The position numbers and the translations under genes are program-made. The notes beneath the pieces were generated by a model that saw only the letters and a program-made list of their open reading frames with translations, was not told the DNA's origin and searched no databases. From Shinisaurus crocodilurus (Eukaryota > Chordata > Lepidosauria > Squamata > Shinisauridae), in the NCBI GenBank assembly GCA_021292165.1, contig CM037878.1, positions 13,202,471 to 13,266,470 on the forward strand: a DNA stretch of 64,000 nt, read 5' to 3'. Below are positions 11,682 to 22,935 of this stretch, piece by piece; positions within the stretch are counted from its first letter, which is position 1; each line of letters begins with the position of its first letter.

Positions 11682-14600
11682 GTGAGCGAGCCGCGCATGG
11701 CCAGGGCTGGACGCATCATCACCACCTCCTCCACCAACCTTCCCCCCACACACACACTTTGGACTTGTGGAACTGGAGGCAAGTCAGGGCCAGCCTGAGG
11801 AATTCTGAGCCTCGAGGCAAATGGAAAATGCGAGGTCTCATATTGTAGGCTGAACAGCATGACAATGGTACTCAGGCATCCCCAACCTGGCCCCTTCCAG
11901 ATGTGTTGGGCCACAGCACCCATCACGGCCAGGCTGCCTTAGATGGTCAAAAACGCTGCCCGGAGGACACCATTTTCTGATTCCCAATGTCAACATTTGT
12001 CACTTAACAGTAATACCTTGGATTGCAAGTCACTTGGTTTGAGAGCGTTTTGCAAGACAAGCAGATTTTTAAACATTTATTTATTTATTTTTTACTTGAT
12101 ATACAAGCGACGTCTTGCAATACAAGTACTGTAGTACGGCTTAAATTAAAAATCTCTGTACAAATTTTTTTGGGAGGGGGGGGATTTTCGTTTTGATATA
12201 AGAGTGTTTTGGATTACAAGCACATTTCCGGAACGAATTATGCTCTCAATCCAAGGCATGACTGTATTTATACTTCCCTTCCCCTTTACGAGCATGTATC
12301 GGTCGATATCCTCCTCCTGTCCTGGGTGGCTGGTGGACGTCAAAAGGCTCTCTCCGTTTCATCCCTGGAACACCGGGGAGATCACTCATCTGACAAGCCT
12401 CCGAGCTGCCTCTGGGCACCTCCTCCAGATGTGCCAACCGCCCGTCCCCCGCAAGACATTTCCACAGCTGACGCATGCACGCTCCGACGGAATCCTGACA
12501 CCCGAGGCAGTTGCTCGGTTTGTCTCGCTGGTTAGGCCAGCCCTGGGGACGTGGGCTGATATCGATGCAATCGGGGGATGGGGGAAGCGTGTAACCCTCT
12601 GGCTGTTTTGGCTTACAAACCCCTATCATCCCTCACTCTGGGCTATGCTGGCTAGGGGCGACGGGGGTCATAGGCCAAAACTTGAGGAGGGCCACAAGTC
12701 GCCCGTTCCTTGCAAAGTTTCCCCTGAAAGGGAAGGTTTCCTGGAAGGTCGAACGCTTCTGTTTTGCACGGCAGCTCTACTGGTCCCCATGGAGAATGCA
12801 CCAGGCCTAACAGTTGGGTGTGTGTGTGTGCCAAAAAGTGTGGGGGGGCAGTTTGTCTGGTTTGCAGGCCTTTTAAAGACAAAATTGAAAACTATTTTTT
12901 TAAATTATTTCTTTGGGGGGGGGAAATTAGAGAAAATTTGGGGGGGCAACCCCCTCAGCCCCCCCCCTAAAGCCACGCTTTGTCCAGGCTCTCTCGGAGT
13001 CCACTTTCATGACCTGCTCCAACATCAGAGCTACTGGTTTCAAGCTGCCCGTGGTGTCGTGGGAGGGGAAGTCGGGCGAGTGCAGTTCCAGGACCTTTTC
13101 CAGAGCAGGAGCTGTGATATTTTCTGCCAGAGTAACTGACAAACCCTCCTTGCTCCAGCGAGTCCATGAGGTGATAACGAGGCTTTCAAGCCTTACTATT
13201 ATATTGTGAAAGATTAGCATAGAAGAAGAAGTCGGAGAATGAAGAAAATAACCAAGAGGAGGACGGATCCTTCTTTCCTCTTCTTTGACGGGGGTTCCTC
13301 CTTCGCGGGCAACACTTGTTTGGTGAGACGGTTTGCATTTCTAAGTAAAGGCTGGCGGTTGCCTTTCAGCCTGCTGAAAATCTTTTGTTAAAAGCTCAGT
13401 GTGTCGCAGCCTGTGTAGTCGGACGTCAGCACCACCGCTGTGTCCAATAAAAGCTTTCTCCCAGGTAATTACTAAGCACGGGGTTGTGGTCGTCGTGCCC
13501 CATAAACTTAATTGTGAGATCATGGTAGTGGTTCATTCGTTCTGGATGTCTGTGTTTTACCTTTGTGCGTTAGCTCCTCTGGGTATAAATCAAGCATACT
13601 ATATCCTGGGGGCATGGCTATGTATTCTCCTTGGGAGGGGGCGGGGCGGCTATGGGGGCCATCCTGATGAGTTGCACTTCTAAATATACCACTATGCCAC
13701 TGATAAGCAACACAGACGGTGGCGTGTTAATGACGGAGGCATGCAAAGAATTCTGGCCATGCTGATCATCAGCCATCATGCAAGCGGCCCCTGTGCACGG
13801 GACGAGTGGTTAGAGTAGGCATTGGAAGCCCACGCTCGTGAAGATCCAGGGCCCTGTACACAACCACGTTTGGACAGTAAATGTGGTTGGGCACGCCCAC
13901 CACTCACTGTCCATCCAGCTTATCTATCCGTTCTCATTTCTACTCCAGCTTCCTACCTTTCCACCACCTGGAGAATCTTTTGAGCCAAGGTAAGGTGGCC
14001 GGGAAAACACAGGGCCCAAGCACGGAGGTGGAGAAAGGGGGTGCTTTCTCCAGGCCTGAGGTTCGATGGCGTAGTGGTGGAAGGCAGCCTGAGCTGCAAG
14101 CCCATTACCAGGAGGGGTGGGGGGGGGGAATGAGTCTCCAAAGGTGCAGTCCTATGTGTGTTTAGTCAGAAATACAGTCCTACAACTCCCAGCATGCCCC
14201 AGCATGCTGGGAGTTGTAGGGCTGTATTTCTGACTAAACACGCGTAGGATTGTGCCCTAAATCAACCTTCCCCAACCTGCCCCCCCTCCATCTGTGTTGG
14301 ACTACAACTCCCATCACCCCCAGCCAGCATGGCCAATGGCTGGGTATGATGGAAGTTTTAGTCCAACTTATGGAGGGGAAGCATGATGCAACACACCTAC
14401 ACCTGTTCCATTGCATTAATGACATTTCTATACTGCCCAATAGCCAACGTTCTGTGGGCAGTTTAGAAAAATGCAAAACCCTGAAAATACAATACGAGAA
14501 CGTAACATGAAACCTTCAATGTATGGAGATATAAAAAAACCATGTTAAACAAGCAAACAATAAAAAATCTCATTTCTGCCTGTTGTGGAAGAGAGAAGCC

Positions 14601-17600
14601 CTACCACAAAGCAAGATGGTGGCTGTGATAGTGAAGGGAAGGCCAGGAACTCACTGGGTGACTTTGGGCCAGTCACTGACTCTCAGGGATGGCGACTCGG
14701 ACTGGAGGACTCGACTTGTGAGTCGGACTGAGTCCCCCCTCTGACTCGACTCGGACTCGAGTCCCAATATTTTTAATGGGACTCGAGACTCGACTCGGGA
14801 CTCGAGACCAAGGACTCTTCAACATCCCTGGGCTGTGCCAGAAGGAGTGGAGAGGAGCGTGGTTGCCGGCGAAGAGCACATGGAAGCGAGGTGTGCCGCT
14901 GCTCGGCCACTATGGACGGCTACCAGGAGTGCAGCCCCAACAGTGTGTCAAGATTTATTTTGATTGATGTGTTGCGTACTTGGGAGAGGCAGAAGAAGGA
15001 CCTGAGATTACTCTGTGTGGCTGCTCTGAGTGTGTTTCTGGTTCCAGCAAGGTCATCACCAGTGGAGCGGGTGTTCAGTGAGGGTGGAATTGTGATGAGA
15101 TCTCACCGTTCCAGAATGAGGCCCAAACATTTAGAAAAAATCATGTTCCTCAAATGCAACATGGATAAGTTTTAGGAAGTACAGCAAGTTTATTTTTTAA
15201 AATCATTTTTCTAAATGGGTTTGGCTGCCTCTGCCTGCCTGTCTGGGGTTCCCAGCCTCCTCTGCCTGCCTGGTCTCTTCTTGACCAGTTCAACAGTTGA
15301 ATTGTCCAAGACAAAGGCCTCTGCCTGCCTGCTTTGGGGTTCCCTGCCTCCTCTGCCTGCCTGGTTATTTTGGGTTTGTCTGCCTGGTCTGTTCTTGCCA
15401 AAATCAGTGGCAGAGTTTTGAAATAAAAAGGCACACTTGTGCCTAGAATTTATTTAAACCACCAGGGCCGGCGCTACCGCTAGGCCAACTAGGCGGTTGC
15501 CTAGGGCGCGCGGCTGAAGAGGGCGCGGAAATGCTGCGCTCCTCTTCGCTGCCGCTGCGCCACCCCCGCCAGGCCTCGGCCTCCCCACCCTCCTGCCTGC
15601 CGCCGCCGCGCCTCCCCCCGCCTGCCCGCTCGCTCGCCGCTGCGCCTCCCCCCGCCCACCCGCTCACTGCCGCTGCGCCTCCCACCGCCATCGCCACCCC
15701 CCGTCACCCCCCCAACCCCCCCGTCATCTACCTTCGTTGCGTCGCTTCCGGAGCCCCGCCCGTGTTGTTTTGGCGGGAGGAACCAGGGCAGAAGGGCTTA
15801 AACAGCCCTGTTGCCATGGTTTCCCCCCCGGCAAAAAACAGCGCGGGGGTCCCGTCGCGTCGCTTCAGGAGGAGGAGGAGGAGGCAGCAGCAGCAGCAGC
15901 AGCAGCCGCCGCCACCGTCGCTGCAGCCAGGGCGGGGGGGAAGGTAGGTTGGTGGTGGCGGCGCAGGTGTTTTTTTTTCTCCTGCTTTGGAGAGGGGGGG
16001 CGCTAAATATTTTTTCGCCTGGGGCGCCAAACTGCCCTGCACTGGTCCTGTAAACCACACATCTGAAGTAGCCTTATTTTGTTGGGAAAAAACCCCACTG
16101 ATTTTAATAGGGACTCGTGGAGTCAGCTTTGGGAGTGACTCATGACTCGTGAGTCACCATTTTGGACCAAGGACTCGGACTCGGACTCGGGTCTAAAGAC
16201 TTGTGACTTGACTCGTGACTCAAGACCAAGGACTCTTCAACATCCCTGCTGACTCTCAGCCAACCTACCTCACAGGGTTGTTGTGAGGGTAAAATGGAGA
16301 GGAGGAGGAGGAGGAGGAGGATTATGTAAGCCGCCTTGGGTTCCTTGCAGGAAAAAAGGCAGGGTATAAATATAATAAATAAATAAATTTAGGACTCTCT
16401 GCTAAGGGCAAGAAGAGCTGAACGAAATGATCCATTGTGTCACTTCCCCTTGGAAGACCCCTGGGTTTGGATAAGCAGTTTAGGCTACAGCGGAGGGTCT
16501 GCTGCACGCAAAGAAAGACACAGACTTACTACAGTTGACTGGTGTGTGGAAGAGGGATGTTTCGGAACCTAAGAAGAGCCCTCCTCCTGGATCAGACCAA
16601 AACTCCATCGAGTCTATTCTGTTGTGAGCAGAAGGGAGGCAGATGCTTCTCATAAGCCCACAAGCAAAGCTGCCCCCCCACACACACACTTTGTTCAATT
16701 TTTAATAGGGCTGTCACTCGATTACAGAAATCGTAGTAGATTAAACATGAGTTTGTTAATTAATTGGTGGGTTCATTCTTTAACGCAGAGGTGGGCAGCA
16801 TGCGGCCTACAGGCTGCATGTGCCTCCCCAGCTCCCCCCGAATTTGCTGCCATGGTGGAGGCGGTGGCATAAAAGGTGGCGATTTTGCATTAAAACAAGC
16901 CATGTGGGGGGAACGCGTCTTGTTGGGAAGCAGAGTCGTGCTCCCGGAAAGCTCCCAGGAGCACAACTTTGCTTCCAAAGAAGGCGTACGTGGCCCAGAG
17001 GCATTCATGGGGAATTAAGATGGCAGCGGTTGAAGGTGCTCACTTTGCTTTGAAGTGATCCCAGCAGTCGGTAAGAACATTTGTTGCTGCTTTTAAAGTA
17101 AAAAGTGAGAGGGGTAGGGGGCACCCCAGTGGATGCTAAGAAGGGTGTCTGGGGGCGTGCTGGTGTCCTCCGGCACCATGTTTCCTACTCCTGACCCATG
17201 CCTTCTTGGACCACGCCTTGAAAGATATCACCAGAATGTAACCAGCTATCCACTGTCCTTTGCCAGGTCTTAAGAAATATTGCCTCAAGGCACCCACCCT
17301 ACTGATAACTCAACTTACATAAATCTTTAGAGTCAGGAATTACAGGGTTGGCTGGAAGGGATCCTGAATCTCTTTGCACTCAGAGGCACTGACTGGGTTC
17401 AGACAACACAATAACCCATGTTTCAACAACGACCTGTGGGTTGTTGTTGAAACATGAGTTATTGCGTTGTCTGAACCCAGCCGAGATGACAAACCACGAT
17501 GAACAACCCACAGTTCACAACCCAACAACAAACCATGGGTTTTCTTCAAGGGTTGTTTGTGGTTAGCAAGCCATGGCTTGTTAGCGCAGCTGGGTTCAGA

Positions 17601-18949
17601 CAACATGATAACCCACGTTTCAAGAACAGCCCACAGTTCAATGACACAGTTCAAAGGTTGAGTGTGGGTCAGGTCCGTGCTACCACTAGGCCAACTAGGC
17701 AGCCGCCTAGGGCGCAGGGCTAAAGGGGGCGCCAGAAACACCTTGAAAAAAAAAATACAGCGCTCTCAAGTGGGAAGGGGGGCGCTAAATATCTGATCTT
17801 GCCTAGGGCACCAAACTACCTTGCACCGGTCCTGGTGTGGGTTATTGTGCTGTCTGAACCCAGCCACTGGGTTGTAAGGAATCCCTGGAAGATCACTGAG
17901 CCCGACCCTGTAACAATACTGACTTTGCTTTTAGATCATGCACATATGTGTGCCATATAACAGCCAGAGAGCTTCGGCTGTTGGGCGGTATAATAATAAT
18001 AATAATAATAATGATGATGATGATGATGATGATGATGAAGAAAAGAGCCTTTGGGGGTTCCTACATGTACACACACACACACACACACACACACACGCCT
18101 CCTCATATGTAAACCAAGTAAGGCCAGTGGGGGGGGGGCTGGGAGGAGGCGAAATGTGCATAAAGTATCGGATGGGACATGGCGCCTGTCTACGGCTTTT
18201 CAGATGCAAAAGTCATGAGTCTCCCTCCCCTGCCTGGCCAGGTGAAGTGCATCCTGATTGGCTAAGAAGCAGCAATGCTACAGGAAGGAGGGGGGGAGGG
18301 GGAAAAGGTATATTCCCAAAGTGTAGCCTTTGTGTCTTGGCCTTTTGGGTCACCGCATGGTTGCTGTTAGAGCAATGGCGGTAGGCCAAGCAGAGGTCCA
18401 AGCCTTCGGGAGGCCTCAGGAACCGACCCCAGGTAGGTCCTAGTGAAATTAGCTGAATGAGGGCTCTGGTAAAGGCAGGCCCTGTGGAGGGCTACCCATC
18501 TCGGACCTTCGGGTAGGTGGAGTAGTTCCCCCCGGGCGGCAGGGCTGTGCTGGATCCAACCCTGGAAGAGAACTGACCCTCAGGTAACCAGTTGTGTGCC
18601 TGAGAGATATAAAGAATCAGGTTTTGTTATTTTGTAGCTCTATTTCTGTGTACCAAAGTCTCTCTCTCTAATTTTGTGTGCTTCCCTCATTTCCCACCTT
18701 TTGTTGTATAATGCTACCAGAATAAACCTTCCTTGGTTTTACCCCACATGGGTTTTGTAGTTGCTCTGTGGCTTCAGTATCTAAATCCAGGTTACAGAAT
18801 TAAAGGCGAGTCCCTGAACAGAGATTCAAGTAGGATTGCAGACAGCGGAGGCTGGCAATCTGGTACCTTGAGGTCTCTAGGGGTCTTGGTTCCTTTTGGG
18901 TAAGAAAGGGTGGGGTGGTGCTGGGTCAGCCAGCCCCCCCTTCCTCCAC

Positions 18950-19006
<57 letters not shown>

Positions 19007-20329
19007 TATTATTATTATTATTATTATTGTGTCGCCTCCTTAGAAGAAGCATTCCCTTCCGAGGGAAGGCATGAGAGAGAAGGAGGAAGGCATGATACTT
19101 GCTGTCTGTATTTTTAAATAAGTATTTGTATTAAACACACACACACACACACAGGCCTGTCCCCACTTTTGGAAAGAGCAGCTTGCCAAGCAGGGGACAC
19201 AGAAGCTGCACCTGCTGAAATCCTCTCTCCCACCGAACTCTTAACGTCACAGGAGCACCGCCTGCTTCCTTCGCGTTTGGCACGTGCTCTTCCTCCCCCC
19301 CCCCTGCCCTCTGCCTGGATGCGTCCCCAGGAGTTTGGCTGCAGTGGTCGGACGCATGCTCCAAGCGAGCGGCTTCACCCCTCTGTGCCTCCTCCGGCCT
19401 CTGCTGTCCATGCAGGCTCGCCCCCGCCGCCGGTACATCCCTCCGCCCTGGGCAACAGCAACGTGATCGCCAGCGGGGACAAGTACCAGGTCGTGGCCGA
19501 CGTCAGCCAGTTTGAGCCTCACGATATCGTGGTGACCACCTACAACTACTGCATTGTCATCCAGGCGGAGAAGGTGAGAACGGAGCCCGAGCAGAGCGGA
19601 GTTGCTCCGAGGTGACAGGTGGGGGTTTGGGGAATCCAAACTGCTTGATGTGGGACTCTTCCTCTCAACCCGGCACCCTCCAGATGTGTTGGACTACAAA
19701 ATCCATAACCCCCCCCCCCCAGCCAGCTATGTCAGCTGCTGCCACCAGGCACTGTGGACCAGGGATGAGCGACCCGTGGCCCTCGACATGATTTTGGGTG
19801 GCCCTTTGGCTAACTTCAGAAGGCTTCTGCTGAAAGCGATCTGTTCAAAGCGCTGGCAGGAGCAAACTGTCCTTTCCTGGCAGCCTGCTAGGCAGGGTGG
19901 AAGAGTGGGGAGAGAGAGGGAGGTGGCAGAAATTAATACCAATGTTTATGGTTAAAATGGTGTTTTGTGAACTTGTGAGGTGGATGATGAAGAAGAAGAA
20001 GAAGATTTGCCAAGAGAAAAAAGAGAAATATCTTTGTAACTATACAGCAGTGTTCTCCAACCTTGGGTCCCCAGATGTTTTTGGCCTACAACTCCCAGCA
20101 TGCCCCAGCCAGCGCAGCGTAGCTGGCTGGGGCATGCTGGGAGTTGTAGGCCAAAAACATCTGGGGACCCAAAGTTGGAGAACACTGGAGCAGAGTAATT
20201 AATGTTACTGATATTTGTTGTGGAAAAAATCGGAAGTCTGTTTTAGTTTAGTTTTTGTTGCGTTTCTGTGTTTTTTGTCTGGTTTTTTTTACTTTTTATG
20301 TCTTTTAAAATTAAAAAAAAATGGGGAGG

Positions 20330-20365
<36 letters not shown>

Positions 20366-20571
20366 TGCCTCAGCCAGTGTGCTTGCTTGCCCTGCAGGTG
20401 GCAGAAGACGGCACCATCTCTAACACCTTCACCCACAAGTGCCAGCTCCCGGCAGATATGGATCCCCTGTCCATCAGTTGCTCCCTGAATGACGCCGGCA
20501 ACTTGATCATCACCGCCAGACGGAGACTCCTGGCACCGCCACCTGTCTATCGCACCGAGGTCAAGCTCTAA
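11516..20571 (+). CDS. HSPB7-like small heat-shock protein, complete 3-exon gene
   Basis: Spliced CDS: 11516-11681, 19416-19573 and 20398-20571, 165 residues, all introns GT-AG with phases closing (1, then 0). The start ATG sits in a good context (GCCGCC before it). The N-terminus is a serine-rich, disordered-looking tract (eight serines, residues 6-13), as in HSPB7. An alpha-crystallin domain runs from about residue 70 to 150, with VTTYNYCIVIQAEK, then DGTISNTFTHKCQLP and a C-terminal RTEVKL. The VTT-N-I-AEK, NTF-HKCQLP and RTE-K- signatures are those of the HSPB7 branch. The protein differs enough from HSPB7 as I recall it (it lacks the GNIKTLGD stretch) that I call it a paralogue, perhaps related to fish hspb12, not HSPB7 itself. 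Small heat-shock proteins are ATP-independent holdases that bind unfolding client proteins; HSPB7 acts mainly in heart and skeletal muscle. CLCN2 lies 12 kb downstream on the opposite strand. Confidence 0.9.
11874..11942. mobile_element. Partial family C arm in HSPB7-like intron 1
   Basis: CATCCCCAACCTGGCCCCTT then CCAGATGTGTTGGGCCA; only one arm remains. Confidence 0.5.
12008..12264. mobile_element. pogo/Tigger-like element in HSPB7-like intron 1
   Basis: Ends CAGTAATACCTTGGATTGC and CAATCCAAGGCATGACTG with flanking TA. Sister copy at 46492-46743. Confidence 0.7.
12265..14150. other. HSPB7-like intron 1, mostly unassigned
   Basis: A degraded family C-like hairpin lies near 12585-12690 (TGTTTTGGCTTACAAACCCC ... 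GTCATAGGCCAAAACTTG). An AATAAA near 13448 is isolated. The long open stretch 12204-13139 begins inside a pogo-like element and shows no family resemblance. Confidence 0.45.
14151..14257. mobile_element. Hairpin Harbinger-like MITE, family G
   Basis: AGGTGCAGTCCTATGTGTGT...ACTAAACACGCGTAGGATTG with GTGCCC|TAA on the right; arms contain TACAACTCCCAGCATGCCCC. Confidence 0.7.
14262..14390. mobile_element. Hairpin family C element, degraded
   Basis: CAACCTTCCCCAACCTGCCC ... AGTTTTAGTCCAACTTATGG, with TGGACTACAACTCCCATCA in the left arm. Confidence 0.65.
14938..15175 (+). pseudogene. hAT transposase C-terminal (dimerisation) remnant
   Basis: Open frame coding VLRTWERQKKDLRLLCVAAL, SVFLVPARSSPVERVFSEGG and RMRPKHLEKIMFLKCNMD. 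The P-A-S-PVERVFS-GG---S--R-RM-----E--MFLKCN pattern is the hAT family C-terminal dimerisation domain. The catalytic regions are missing, so it is a relic, not a working enzyme. Confidence 0.88.
15463..16050. mobile_element. GC-rich hAT element, family D, nested in family E
   Basis: Ends CAGGGCCGGCGCTACCG and GCACTGGTCCTG, perfect TSD TAAACCAC at 15455-15462 and 16051-16058. Contains (GAG)n/(CAG)n runs near 15870-15905. Confidence 0.93.
16563..16650 (-). mobile_element. L3/CR1-like tail fragment
   Basis: TAAGAAGAGCCCTCCTCCTG and ACTCCATCGAGTCTATTCTG match the family tail. Confidence 0.5.
17388..17485. mobile_element. Fold-back element with CTGGGTTCAGACAAC ends
   Basis: CTGGGTTCAGACAACACAAT pairs with ATTGCGTTGTCTGAACCCAG; the arms meet around ACCTGTGGGTTGTTGTTG. 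A second, interrupted copy starts at 17588. Confidence 0.8.
17588..17868. mobile_element. Fold-back element interrupted by family D
   Basis: Left CTGGGTTCAGACAACATGAT, right GTGCTGTCTGAACCCAG. The family D insertion at 17670-17834 separates the halves. Confidence 0.75.
17670..17834. mobile_element. Short family D hAT element, 8-bp TSD
   Basis: Ends CAGGTCCGTGCTACC and GCACCGGTCCTG, perfect TSD GTGTGGGT at 17662-17669 and 17835-17842. Lacks the GC-rich core, so it is an internally deleted form of 165 bases. Confidence 0.92.
17990..18038. repeat. (AAT)n(GAT)n compound microsatellite
   Basis: AAT units followed by GAT units. Confidence 0.95.
18069..18096. repeat. (AC)n microsatellite
   Basis: About 14 AC units. 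Confidence 0.95.
18410..18800 (+). other. Possible LTR-like fragment in HSPB7-like intron 1
   Basis: A TATA-like GATATAAAG near 18606 and an AATAAA near 18721, followed by CCTTCCTTGGTTTTACCCC, resemble the U3-R-U5 order of a long terminal repeat. No paired copy or coding region seen. Confidence 0.3.
18950..19028. repeat. (AAT)n(ATT)n microsatellite
   Basis: Long AAT run that turns into ATT, so self-complementary. Confidence 0.97.
19133..19154. repeat. (CA)n microsatellite
   Basis: About ten CA units, 260 bases before HSPB7-like exon 2. Confidence 0.9.
19416..19573 (+). CDS. HSPB7-like exon 2
   Basis: Acceptor TGCAG|GC after a pyrimidine-rich tract, donor AAG|GTGAGA. It codes GSPPPPVHPSALGN and then the first half of the alpha-crystallin domain (GDKYQVVADVSQFEPHDIVV to IQAEK). 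Confidence 0.92.
19670..19742. mobile_element. Partial family C arm in HSPB7-like intron 2
   Basis: CCCGGCACCCTCCAGATGTG then TTGGACTACAAAATCCATAA; single arm. Confidence 0.6.
20048..20187. mobile_element. Hairpin hAT MITE, family A, in HSPB7-like intron 2
   Basis: CAGTGTTCTCC/GGAGAACACTG palindrome with loop GCGCAGCGTAGC. The flanks (CTATACAG and GAGCAGAG) do not match, so no clear TSD. Confidence 0.88.
20331..20362. repeat. (GA)n tract before HSPB7-like exon 3
   Basis: GA repeats ending about 35 bases before the splice acceptor. Confidence 0.95.
20398..20571 (+). CDS. HSPB7-like exon 3 and stop
   Basis: Acceptor CCTGCAG|GTG, 57 codons and TAA at 20569-20571. It holds the second half of the alpha-crystallin domain and the RTEVKL terminus. 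A (GA)n microsatellite lies only about 35 bases before the acceptor. No clear poly(A) signal was seen before the hAT relic that starts at 20888. Confidence 0.92.
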   Translation: MAEDGTISNTFTHKCQLPADMDPLSISCSLNDAGNLIITARRRLLAPPPVYRTEVKL

Positions 20572-20610
20572 CAGCACCCCTGGTCATGCCCAGGGAAGCA
20601 GGGTAGCCCC

Positions 20611-20706
20611 ACTCCCTAAAGCAGTGTTCTCCAACCTTGGGTCCCCCAGATGCTTTTGGCCTACAACTCCCAGCATGCCCCAGCCACATGAATTGGAGAA
20701 CACTGC
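20611..20706. mobile_element. Truncated family A MITE
   Basis: CAGTGTTCTCCAACCTTGGG left arm is complete; the right arm is reduced to TTGGAGAACACTG. It lies about 40 bases after the HSPB7-like stop, so it is probably within the 3' UTR. Confidence 0.75.
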
Positions 20707-20887
20707 CCTAAAGCTACCCCACTTTTGATAGGTTTGTCCAGTTGCCAGCTTGGTTCTTGCTTTGGTCGGCTCCTGTTATTAGCCTGATGTTCCATCATGC
20801 ACTGCTGCAGAACACAAATGTCTGCTAGCAGTGCATGCTGGTGTCTTTTCACCATGGTCTTCTCCTTTGATGCAGTGGCTGAAAACT

Positions 20888-21502
20888 CAGGGATGGGGAC
20901 TCGGACTCGAGGACTCGACTCGGGAGTCGGACTGAGTCCCCCCTCTGACTCGACTCGGACTCGAGTCCCAATATTTTTAATGGGACTCGAGACTCGACTC
21001 GGGACTCGAGACCAAGGACTCGTCAACATCCCTGGGTTGTGCAAGGAGTGGAGAGGAGCACGATCACCGGTGAAGAGTGCATGGAAGCAAGGTGCGCCGC
21101 TGCTCGGCCACTATGGACAGCTACTAGGAGTGCAACCCCAATGATGTGTTGAGATTTATTTTGATTGATGTGTTGTTGTGGGGGCTTAGGGTTAGACATT
21201 TTGGGTTTGGCTGCCTCTGCCTGCCTGTCTGGGGTTCCCTGCCTCCTCTGCCTGCCTGGTCTCTTCTTGACCAGTTCAACAGTTGAATTGTCCAAGACAA
21301 AGGCCTCTGCCTGACTGCTTTGGGGTTCCCTGCCTCCTCTGCCTGCCTGGTTATTTTGGGTTTGTCTGCCTGGTCTGTTCTTGCCAAAATCAGTTGCAGA
21401 GTTTTGAAATAAAAAGGCACACTTGTGTGGCTTAAATAAATTCTAGGCACATCTGAAGTAGCCTTATTTTGTTGGGGGGAAACCCACTGATTTTAATAGG
21501 GC
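20888..21502. mobile_element. hAT family E element, internally deleted
   Basis: Starts CAGGGATGGGGACTCGG and shares the GACTCGG subterminal repeats and the CTGCCTGCCTGG region with 14684-16248, but lacks the transposase remnant and the right tip. Flanked by the direct repeat GGCTGAAAACT. Confidence 0.8.
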
Positions 21503-21939
21503 TGAAAACTACCTGCAGAGATAGGGATATACTGCTGCACTAGGTGGTAACGAAGTCCTGACAGAAGGACTTGCTGAGAATACCCCCCCCCCCCAAACTC
21601 TTGTTCTGGATGCGGAAAGCCAGAAACCACAGAAGGCACAACAAGTGCAGGAGGAGCCCTTAACGTTGCTCAAATATCTCCTATTTTTTGTCTCCCCCAC
21701 ACACACCTGCAACACTTCTGCTTCTCATCAGAATTGTCTCTGTGTCACATTATTCCTGAGCCACACCCTTTCTCTCTGTCACAGAACGGACATGCTGCCA
21801 AGCCAATCTCCCTGGAAAGAAGAAATGGCAGGTTCACGGAACAGGTTTTCTTGGGAAACTGGATAGACGGACATCCCCAAACTGCATGAATTAGAGCAAA
21901 TCCCGGTGTGTGTCTGTTTCATAGGATCATAGGTTATCA

Positions 21940-22106
21940 TAGGATATAGAGTTGGAAGGAGCCCTACACAAGGCCATCGAGTCCAACCCCCTGCTCAGTG
22001 CAGGAAACTAGAGGAGGGGGTCTCCCATCCAAGTAATCACCTGGCCTGACCCTGTTTAGCTTTCCACGCTCGGACAAGCTGAGCCAGCGTGAGCCACAGG
22101 CCTTTC
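21940..22106 (-). mobile_element. 5S-derived SINE with CR1 tail
   Basis: CR1 tail (ATATAGAGTTGGAAGGAGCC) then a 5S-like head containing, on the - strand, GCTAAACAGGGTCAGGCC and ACTTGGATGGGAGACC. Confidence 0.85.
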
Positions 22107-22469
22107 AGATCTGGCTCCCGCGAGTGGTTCTGTGAGCAGGCGGGCCACATGGCTGGAGTTTTCGGTGGATCAGCATTTGTTAGACAGGGTGCACCGATCG
22201 AAATCAAGGCGATTGAGATTGAAAATCCACGGCAGACCCATTTAAATTGGGTGAAGTTTCCCATCAATATTTCTTTATATATGTCCTAAGACAGATTTGA
22301 CAATTAAACCATGTTAATTAACAACTAAATAGAGAATATTATGTACGCTGTTGTTGCATTCCAGCAACCAGGACGTGCATCTCTTTGTCATGCTGTACTT
22401 GTTTTGCACACTTCCCATTTATTTATTTAGCCCATATAGAGGGAATGCCTTTAAAGTATCCCCTACACA

Positions 22470-22935
22470 GCAGGAACATTGAACCTCTTTCAGCCCAAGG
22501 GCCGAATTCAATTTTGGAGAAGCTGGGGAGGGGCGCATTCCAGTGGTGGGCAGGGCAAAAGGCATATTTTAGCGTAAAACTTTTACTGCTAGTAACTAAG
22601 GGTGCAATCCCATGCATGTTTAGACAGAAAAAAAAGTACTGCAGCTCCCAGCATTCCCCAGCTCCCAGCATTCCCCAGCTCCCCATACTGGGAGTTGTAG
22701 GATTATTTTCTGTCTAAACATGCACAGGGTTGTGCCCTAAGACTTAGGAGAGGCATTTCGGCCTTTATAGAATGGGGGGGGGGGGGGAACATGCAAAAGC
22801 TGGGAATCCACCAAAATATAGAGGTTCAGGGAAAGGGGGTGGGGCTTGGGGAAGGGGGCGTGGCCATATCAGTGGGGGACAAATTGGAACCTGAGGTGGG
22901 CTGGGTTTCACTGATGGGCCTGCGAATTAGTCACC
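22470..22935 (+). mobile_element. hAT-like family H element hosting a family G MITE
   Basis: GAACCTCTTTCAGCCCAAGG, GCCGAATTCAATTTTGGAG and GGGCGTGGCC segments match the family H body; the MITE at 22600-22737 splits it. Confidence 0.55.
22600..22737. mobile_element. Hairpin Harbinger-like MITE, family G, TAA TSD
   Basis: GGGTGCAATCCCATGCATG / CATGCACAGGGTTGTGCCC, TAA at 22597-22599 and 22738-22740. The left arm has CAGCTCCCAGCATTCCC duplicated. Confidence 0.85.

Larger units (their letters stand above)
14684..16248. mobile_element. hAT transposon relic, family E, 8-bp TSD
   Basis: Ends CAGGGATGGCGACTCGG and CATCCCTG, perfect TSD CTGACTCT (14676-14683, 16249-16256). Subterminal GACTCGGACTCG repeats. 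Carries a transposase C-terminal remnant and a nested family D element. Confidence 0.92.
14614..16388 (+). mobile_element. Sauria-type SINE split by a hAT insertion
   Basis: The left part ends GGGCCAGTCACTGACTCT at 14683. The right part resumes at 16249 with CTGACTCTCAGCC..., through GGGTTGTTGTGAGG to the GGCAGGGTATAAATATAATA tail. The 8-bp overlap is the hAT TSD. Confidence 0.85.

Noticed and set aside
12204..13139. 311-residue open frame on the + strand as a gene
   Set aside because: It starts inside a pogo-like element, has no family resemblance, and lies in the HSPB7-like first intron.
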